64,000 nt of DNA from Lytechinus variegatus. Lineage: Eukaryota; Echinodermata; Echinoidea; Temnopleuroida; Toxopneustidae. The DNA lies in the NCBI RefSeq assembly GCF_018143015.1, contig NC_054751.1, positions 28,006,783 through 28,070,782 on the forward strand, given 5' to 3'. The position numbers and the translations under genes are program-made. Shown here in pieces: positions 57,176 to 64,000 of this stretch (positions within the stretch are counted from its first letter, which is position 1; every line of letters starts with the position of its first letter). The notes below the pieces were generated by a model. It was not told where the DNA came from, did no database searches, and worked only from the letters and a program-made list of their open reading frames with translations.

Positions 57176-59839
57176 GTTGCGATACTGCATAACAATGAAA
57201 ATTTAGTTTTTAATTTGACTTCCTTTTCGTTAATGACAGGAAATAGATAATTCAACAAAACAAAAGAGAAACATGATCTAATTGCCTTGAAGAGTTAGAT
57301 GTGCAATCCAAGGTTATGATATAAATCCAAATAAAATCTAAGTAGTTGGCGAAGATTCCTTTAATTTAAGTTGGCGATGAAGGTGATGAATAACAAGAGT
57401 CACTGTAACGAGTTGAAATGTCTGTGAAGACGATGTTGATGATGATGATGATTAACAGTCAATTTCAGCAATCCATGGGTTGGAAAGCATTCATTAAGAC
57501 AGCTTGATGACAAATGTATTCCGGTTGGCAATAAACTATGCTCTAACTTGAAGTCTGGTGTGGAATTTTCACTATTCTGGAAGCTTCTTATTGTCTACAA
57601 AAAGAACATTCTGCCAATTTTTAGAGCAGTCTAATCAGAACATTCTTGAATAAACTCAGTGAAATTAACAATGTAAACAACATAGCTAATCCTATTGTCA
57701 TTTTCACTGCCACTGGCAGTCGGTTACACTTCGTATTTCCGAAGCTTCGTAATTCCGAAGGTTCTTTATTCCGAAGGTTCGTAATTCCGAAACACGTAAA
57801 TTGCCTATACCTCGATGTTCGTTAATCCGAAAACGAAAAAGGGTTCGTTAATCCGAACATTTGTGGCGTAATTCCGACGATTCGTTATTCCGAAGGTTCG
57901 ATAATCCGAAAACGAAATAAGGTTCGTTGTTCCGAAGGTTCGTTAATCCGAAAACGAAATAAGGTTCGTTGTTCCGAAGGTTCGTTAATCCGAAAACGAA
58001 AAAAGGTTCGTTATTCCGAAGGTTCGTTAATCCGAAAACGAAAAAAGGTTCGTTATTCCGAAGGTTCGTTGATCCGAAAACGAAATAAGGTTCGTTTTTC
58101 CGAAGGTTCGTTAATCCGAAAACGAAATAAGGTTCGTTAATCCGAAAACAAAATAAGGTTCGTTTTTCCGAAGGTTCGTTAATCCGAAAACGAAATAAGG
58201 TTCGTTAATCCGAAAACAAAATAAGGTTCGTTAATCCGAAAACAAAATAAGGTTCGTTAATCCGAAAAATGAAAACCGGGAAAGCAGAGGCAAGGGGAGG
58301 GGGGCGGGGGACACTGTTGCCGTTCAATTATCATATGAGGATGGGAAGGCAAGGGCGGCCGAACGAATTTTCGTTGGGGGTAAAGCCAAAAAATGAAACT
58401 CATACGTCAAAATTGGGACTGTGGTGATATTTTCACCTTAAGATTATCATCTGCTTGAAGTCATTGTCTGTTTGATAGTGATTAAGTAGAGAATAGCTTT
58501 TTTGAAGTGACTTCTTATTATGGCAAAATGTATATTTAGGCTTTATTTTTCGGGAGAGAGTATAATGAGCGAGCGGCTTGGTAAAACAAATTCAAAGGTG
58601 AAGTTGTATAACGTTTTTTGTGGTCAGTTATTCTTAAAATGGCATTATTGCGAGGTGTTGCGAGCGTGAATCACAAGCTAAACTTTAGGTTATTTCAATA
58701 AAAAATGAAAATTAGTTTTTAAAAATCCGAGCAGATTTCTGCTGTCATTAAAAAGATGTGCATCTAACTAAAGAATTAACACGAGCGCAAAACGCGAGCT
58801 TAAACATACTGACCAGAAAAGGAACGTGTTAAAGAAAGCATTTAGTGACCTCTTTAGGATGCATATTTCACCAATCGAATGAGAGTGCGAAGCGCAAGCT
58901 GAAATTTTTCAATATTCCAGCCTGAAAACTTAACTTAACTTGTATACTTTAAAAAGAGTATTTTATTTCGAAAAAACATGAAAAACGGCATATTTGTTTT
59001 TGAAAAAGGAACTTTCCCATTTTGGAAAATATTAATTCCCCTGTTTTTTATTCCATTTTTGATGCCCCCTGCCTCCCTCCCGGCGGATCCAACTTTCGTC
59101 AAATAGAGGGGGGGGGGGGGATTTTTTTTAGCCATATTTTCCTTGATCGGCAGTTTAAAGTTGATTTTGGTTTGTTTCTTTGAAAGGGTAGTCCTAACAG
59201 TCAATAATTAGCTTTATCCTTATAAAATAAAGTAAATATGTAATAACATGATAAACCCTTTTTAAATAATGCGAGCGCGAGCTATATTTTTGTTAATATG
59301 ATGGGCAATATGTTTGTGATCTTCAAAGCGAGATGCCTATGTAACTAAATTTAGATAATAACTGCTAGCAAGAAGCGCGAACAGAATTTTTAAATATATA
59401 AGCTCTGATCTGATCTAAAGGGGACATTTTAAGAACTTTTTGCAGTTAGCCATGAAGACGATCGTGTTTTAGCCAATGGCGGCGGAACGTATTTTTGGGG
59501 GGGAGGGGCAAAGTAAAAAAAAAGGGGCCAATAGGGGCAATTTGGTGCAAACGGATATTTTCACCATTAGATTATCATCTGTGTAAAGAGGTTGTGTGTT
59601 TTTGTAGTAACTAAATTGAGCACAATTTTTTAAGTGATCACTAAACCTGCTAAAGTTATATATTTACGTTTCATTTCTGCGAGCGTAGAGAGCAAGCGGT
59701 TTGGGGGAAACAGTCAAATCTGAAGATGTAAAATTCACCTTTTTGGTCAATACTGTGAAAAGGGCATCCTTGTGAGATGTTGCGAGCGAATCACGTGCTC
59801 AATCTTTTGGAAATTTCATGTGGGCCTAGAATGATGATA

Positions 59840-59905
59840 TTGATAAAGATATCATTTACCCAGGGAAGTCACTTCAGTTCTGAAAACTATTCTCCCAGCT
59901 ATTAT
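59840..59905. mobile_element. SINE-like repeat fragment, copy 3
   Basis: GTCACTTCAGTTCTGAAAAC and TATTCTCCCAGCT match the heads of copies 1 and 2 in the CUTC introns. Confidence 0.5.
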
Positions 59906-60176
59906 TATTTTTTTTACAAGAATGCTATAGAATGTCCAGTTTTCAGGTTGGAAAATCGGAAAAATTTGGCTCACGTTTCTCGCTCGCATCAAGTATTGTT
60001 TATTGAGGAACTCATTCTATTCCTGGTTACAAAAAAGAAGTATGAAATGTCCAGTTTTCAGGTTGGAATATCACAAATTTTAAGCTTGCGGTTCGCGCTC
60101 TCATTATTTAGTTCGTGAGATATATATTCTATTCATGAGTCACTAAATGCAGTCCTTAAAAGATTACTTTCTGAAG

Positions 60177-60330
60177 CCTGTTGCATAAAACTTTTTACCT
60201 GAGAAAACTCCGGTAAAAACTGAAAACTAAGGTTAGTCTGATTTCCGCCAATTACTTTAGCACAGGGCAAAAACTCCTGTAAAAACAACCTGAGTTTTCT
60301 CAGGTAAAAAGTTTCATGCAACGGGCCCCA
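60177..60330. mobile_element. Short MITE inside the foldback centre
   Basis: The ends GTTGCATAAAACTTTTTACC and GGTAAAAAGTTTCATGCAAC are inverted, continuing into TGAGAAAACTC and GAGTTTTCTCA. 154 bp. Confidence 0.88.
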
Positions 60331-62039
60331 GGTCAGTATATAAACAAATTACAACTCGCCCTCGCATTAATTCTTTAGAAAGATACACATCTTTCTCACG
60401 ATTACAAAAAATGCTCCGAATGCTCACTTCACGTCTTGTTACATGAAATGTCTACTAGTTTCAGCTTGCGATTCGCGCTTTCAACATCTCACAAGTATCA
60501 TTATTAGTATTATTTTTATTTTTATTACCAGCAGAAGCTGTTATTAAAAATGACATCCCCTCCAATACAAATCCTATTATCTAGAGGTTGCTCGCACGCT
60601 TCCAACATACTTGATCCCCTGCATCTTTAATTAAACCATTTGCTTATAGGCAGCAATTGCTCAGATAAAATCGAAATTAGCCTATGCTTGATCAGGGCGC
60701 CATTCTTAATGAAATACATGTATGCTTTGGCCCCAACACACATCATCGATCGTTATTACTATCATTGCATAATATCGTGTAATCTTGTAATGACAACATC
60801 GTTTTTGTTACCAAAATGAATTATTTTCATTTTCGGAAATACGAACCTTATTTCGTTTTCGGATTAACGAACCTTATTTCGTTTTCGGATTAACGAACCT
60901 TATTTCGTTTTCGGATTAACGAACCTTATTTCGTTTTCGGATTAACGAACCTTATTTCGTTTTCGGGTTAACGAACCTTATTTCGTTTTCGGATTAACGA
61001 ACCTTCGGAATTACGAACCTTATTTCGTTTTCGGATTAACGAACCTTCGGAATTACGAACCTTATTTTGTTTTCGGATTAACGAACCTTCGGAATTACGA
61101 ACCTTATTTCGTTTTCGGATTAACGAACCTTCGGAATTACGAACCTTATTTCGTTTTCGGATTGACGAACCTTCGGAATTACGAACCTTCGGAATTACGA
61201 ACCTTCGGAAATACGAACCTTCGGAATAACCGAACCTTCGGAATTACGAAGCTTCGGAATTACGAATGTATGCGCTGGCAGTCTATTGTCTATCTTAGTA
61301 CATTCCAGAAATAACAAAGATTATTCTTTCTCATTAATAGCATGCCTAACAAAGCTTTACTGAGACATTCTGGAATATATTCTAAATCATTATATGCTAT
61401 GAATAACCTTAAAGAGGAACTAACTAATGTTATTGCTCTTACAATTCTGATATATAACATTGTAAACTCCTGAAGAAGACAGAGGAGCAGCAAAAATTGG
61501 AGTGAACAATAAAAACTTTATTGGCAATCAAATCATTATCGTCAGCATTATTTTTTTTACCTCACAGAAGCCAATACATGAAAACTTTAAGATGTATATA
61601 GGCCTATATATATATATATATATAGGTGCATATTTCTGCTTTATAAATCAGGAACAAGTAGTTATAGTCAGTGATGGAATGATCACAAAATTTTGAGGGG
61701 GCCAGATATATATGCCGTGGGCCAAAATTTCTAAAAAGCTGGAAGTGATCGAGCTGCATGTGAGCAATTTTTAAATATTTTTCTCAATAAAATCCATTTA
61801 AAAGAAATAGTTTTGAAATATTTCAGATTATGATATCATATTCTATCGTTTTCACTTTCCTTTTTAATTTTTTTTTGAGGGAGGGTGGTCCATAGCCCTC
61901 CCCCACCTGTATGCCAGTGGTAAATTATTTCTTTTTATTTTGTCTTGGAAATCAACCGTTTTTATTTCAGAATAAAAAAAGTAAATCCTGGTAGGCTTTT
62001 GTATTAGGCGTGATTAAATAGGGGAAGTGGGAGTTTCCC

Positions 62040-62600
62040 TGATTAAATCACGCCCCTGGTAAGTCCGTCCTGGGATACCGCATCACGTGCAACCTAGGCG
62101 ATCGGTCAGGTGACCGATAAACACAAGTTACATCAGGCTTCGGTCACTTCGGTGTGTCTCTTGAAGTTGAAGTACGAAAAGTGTGAAGTTATTACGCTGT
62201 TTGAAGTTTTAGTTGACCACTCCAGCAGCAAAATGGATAAATTGTAAGTTGGCACACTTCTGTATTCTGGTATTTGACCCTATTTTCGGAGGATTCTTCT
62301 GAATCACATCACGACTTAGCTTCGTTTTCCTTTCTCGGGAGCGCCGCGCCTGTTAATGTCAATGCTTCCGCTAGCCGCTCGGCCAGCGCTCCGGGCATGC
62401 CGGGCCGGATCGCGTCACAGCGGCGATGGCGACAAACAGCTGGCTGTCTACCGTATTCTAGTAGTACTACTAGTCTAGGCCAGCTAGAGGCTCAGGAGTT
62501 AAAGCCTTCTGTTCTGTCGCAACAGCGGACTTTCAGCTTTGTTTTTGCGGCGGAACATTCATTGGCAAGAGTTGGATTGTGTGTGTGTGGGGGGTAGCAT
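62040..62600 (+). promoter_or_regulatory. CpG-richer segment, candidate promoter
   Basis: CpG and GC content rise clearly above the surrounding AT-rich DNA. It spans a short ATG exon with a consensus donor. It may be the promoter of a plus-strand gene continuing beyond the window. Confidence 0.4.
62233..62243 (+). CDS. Candidate first coding exon of a gene extending past the window
   Basis: AAAATGGATAAATT|GTAAGT: an ATG in good context encodes MDK plus two bases, followed by a perfect donor, after about 190 bases of 5'-UTR-like sequence. No downstream exon was recognised before 64000, and the protein cannot be named. Confidence 0.3.
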
Positions 62601-62731
62601 GTATGCGAGGTTAGCTATGTCAAAGTCCTAACTAAGTTAGACTAGCCAGGAGGCAGGAGGCTTCTACCGTTCTAGAGAGTAAAAATCATTTACTAACGTA
62701 AGGTTACTCTCATACGAAGCCAGGGATGGTA

Positions 62732-64000
62732 TTCTGAAAACGTTCTTATCTTTGTTCTTATCTTTTATCTTATCTCACTGAGATAAGAAGATGCTAAAAT
62801 CATTGCAAATCGGTATTCTGAAAATCTTCTTAACGCGTTCTTATCTCTGTAAGGACTGCCTCCTTATCTTCAACACGCCCATTTTTAGGATATTACCAAT
62901 CAGAATGCGCTTTATATTGTCAGTTTAACCAATAGAAGCGTTCCTTATGTCAAGAGAATCAAGGGCGCTGCGCGTATACTGTTTCTGGCCCATTGCGCGA
63001 AATAGGCATTTTATACGCAATGACTGATTGAAATTTCGAGACACGTGCACAAAATAAAGAAAGAGAGTAAAGACAAAAAGTATATAAGCAGGTATGAATA
63101 ATTAGAATAAAGCAGGAAGAAAGATCTAAGTAAAAAGACAGAAAAGGGTCAGAATGAAGCAGAAATGAAAATAATGAAAGAAAGCAAGCAAAAACAAATT
63201 AAAAGAAAATAGAAAAATTAAAAGAAGGAAAAAAAAGAATCAATAAAAGAAAGAAAAAGCAGAAAGAAATAGAACGATTATCAATGATAAAGTGAGGAAG
63301 AAAAAAATGAAGGAAAAATAAAGAAAGAAAAGAAATGAAATAAACTTACAGGTAAACTAAAAAAGGACGAAATATAAAGATTTAAAAGGATGAAATGAAG
63401 GAATAAAGAACCGAAAATAACGGGAAAAAAAGTATGAAAGAAAGAGAAAAGGAAGGAATGAAAAATTAAAAAAGTAAAGGAAGAGAGAACAAAGGTAAAT
63501 GGAACAAAGAAATAAAGAAAGAAAGAAAGAAGGATAAGAGAGAAAATATGAAAGGAAAATAAAAGCAAAAAATAAAGACTAAAGAAAGATATTAGAAAGT
63601 TAAAAAAAAATAGAAAAAGAACGAAAAGGAAAAATAAAAAGGCAGGAAAAATGAAGAATGAATGAAAAAACAAACAAAATATTAATGGAAAGAATAAGAA
63701 TGAGTGAAAGAAAGAAAAATAAGGATGAATAAAAAGATTACAAACAATAAAGTGAAAATGAAAGAAGAAAGAAATGGAAAACAATGAAAGAAAGAGAGAA
63801 AAGGGAAATAAAATGAAATAAAGACATAGTAAAGAAAAAAAAAGGAAAAAACGAAAAGGGAAAATAAAAATGAAAGATAAATTAAACAAAGAAAAAAAAA
63901 GCTAAAAGGGGAAATAAAAAAGAAAGATGAAGAATAAATGAAACAAAGGAAAAGAAAAAGTAGAAATTAAAAAGATTCAAAACAATAAAACAAAAAATAT
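62732..64000. mobile_element. Relative of the 28027 transposon, left end only
   Basis: GGGATGGTATTCTGAAAACG and the internal GGTATTCTGAAAATC copy the arrangement at 28027, followed by a CCAATAGAAGCG segment like CCAATAGGAAAGC there. The right end is not in the window. Confidence 0.55.
63050..64000. repeat. Long purine tract (A/G-rich)
   Basis: About 950 bases of almost pure A and G (AAAGAAAGAAAG, GGAAAAATAAAG words), reaching the window end. The Phe-rich 202-residue minus-strand frame is the complement of this composition, not a gene. A shorter A/G-rich stretch sits at the same place in the 28027 element. Confidence 0.9.

Larger units (their letters stand above)
58290..60500. repeat. Poly-G / AGCGCAAGCT repeat block inside the foldback element
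   Basis: Words such as GAGTGCGAAGCGCAAGCTGA and GCGAGCGTAGAGAGCAAGCG recur, with poly-G runs at 59108-59119 and 59500. It is the same family as 8583-9650, partly in both orientations. Confidence 0.6.
57722..61274. mobile_element. Foldback transposon with tandem-repeat arms and 9-bp target duplication
   Basis: CTGGCAGTC flanks it at 57713-57721 and 61275-61283. The left arm 57722-58270 and right arm 60833-61274 are inverted arrays of a 26-bp unit (TTCGTTAATCCGAAAACGAA ...) and its short variant TTCGTAATTCCGAAGG. The 2.6-kb centre (58271-60832) is a nest of poly-G family sequence and a MITE, with no transposase. Structure and 9-bp duplication recall foldback elements such as sea urchin TU, possibly Mutator-mobilised. 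Confidence 0.9.
56371..61550. mobile_element. Sequence bounded by about 95-bp inverted repeats, with nested elements
   Basis: 56371-56460 (AATGCTGACGATAATG ... TCAGGAGTTTACAATG) is inverted at 61458-61550. The ends include TTCTTCAGGAGTTTACAAT next to poly(A)-signal-like AATAAA text, reminiscent of Penelope-like element tails. No coding sequence remains. It hosts the palindrome at 56455 and the foldback element at 57722. Confidence 0.6.

Noticed and set aside
62274-62597. 107-residue frame in the CpG-rich segment
   Set aside because: It overlaps the candidate first intron and has no recognisable domain; open because of GC content.
63281-63889. 202-residue Phe/Leu-rich membrane-like protein
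   Set aside because: Complement of the purine tract; composition alone explains it.

Overview
This window is eukaryotic: intron-bearing genes, AT-rich DNA, many short inverted-repeat transposons, microsatellites and a decayed BEL/Pao retroelement. The two recognisable genes are metazoan, and several repeat types resemble those of echinoderm genomes, so a sea urchin or a close relative is the best guess. That assignment is inference from repeat style and could not be tested here.

Layout. Positions 1-20141 (minus strand) hold most of a DNA polymerase lambda gene (POLL). I resolved six coding exons with exact splice sites: BRCT domain, lyase domain, fingers, and the first two palm aspartates. 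The last exon or exons are not in the window. Positions 23220-35750 (plus strand) hold a complete seven-exon copper homeostasis gene, CUTC, predicted at 245 residues. The two genes are head to head, about 3.1 kb apart between start codons. An AG acceptor five bases before the POLL ATG implies an upstream noncoding exon, and a possible one lies inside CUTC intron 1.

Positions 35751-62000 are a gene-poor block of nested mobile DNA. A decayed BEL/Pao element on the minus strand (36690-39690 and 51370-52085) is split by an insertion of about 11.7 kb. That insertion carries two 2-kb direct copies flanking a higher-order array of about 1-kb units. A second insertion in the same BEL element, with a 16-bp target duplication, carries tandem nuclear-receptor-like DR1 motifs. 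Next come a foldback element with a 9-bp target duplication (57722-61274) and a possible first exon of a further gene (62233-62243, plus strand), followed by a purine-rich tract to the window end.

The most unusual feature is at 13211-15552. About 30 tandem copies of the 3' end of POLL coding exon 4, many still carrying the exon's CAG|GTAAAG splice donor, run from the real exon into the intron. I saw no bacterial, organellar, CRISPR, rRNA or convincing tRNA gene. No complete new multi-gene system is visible.
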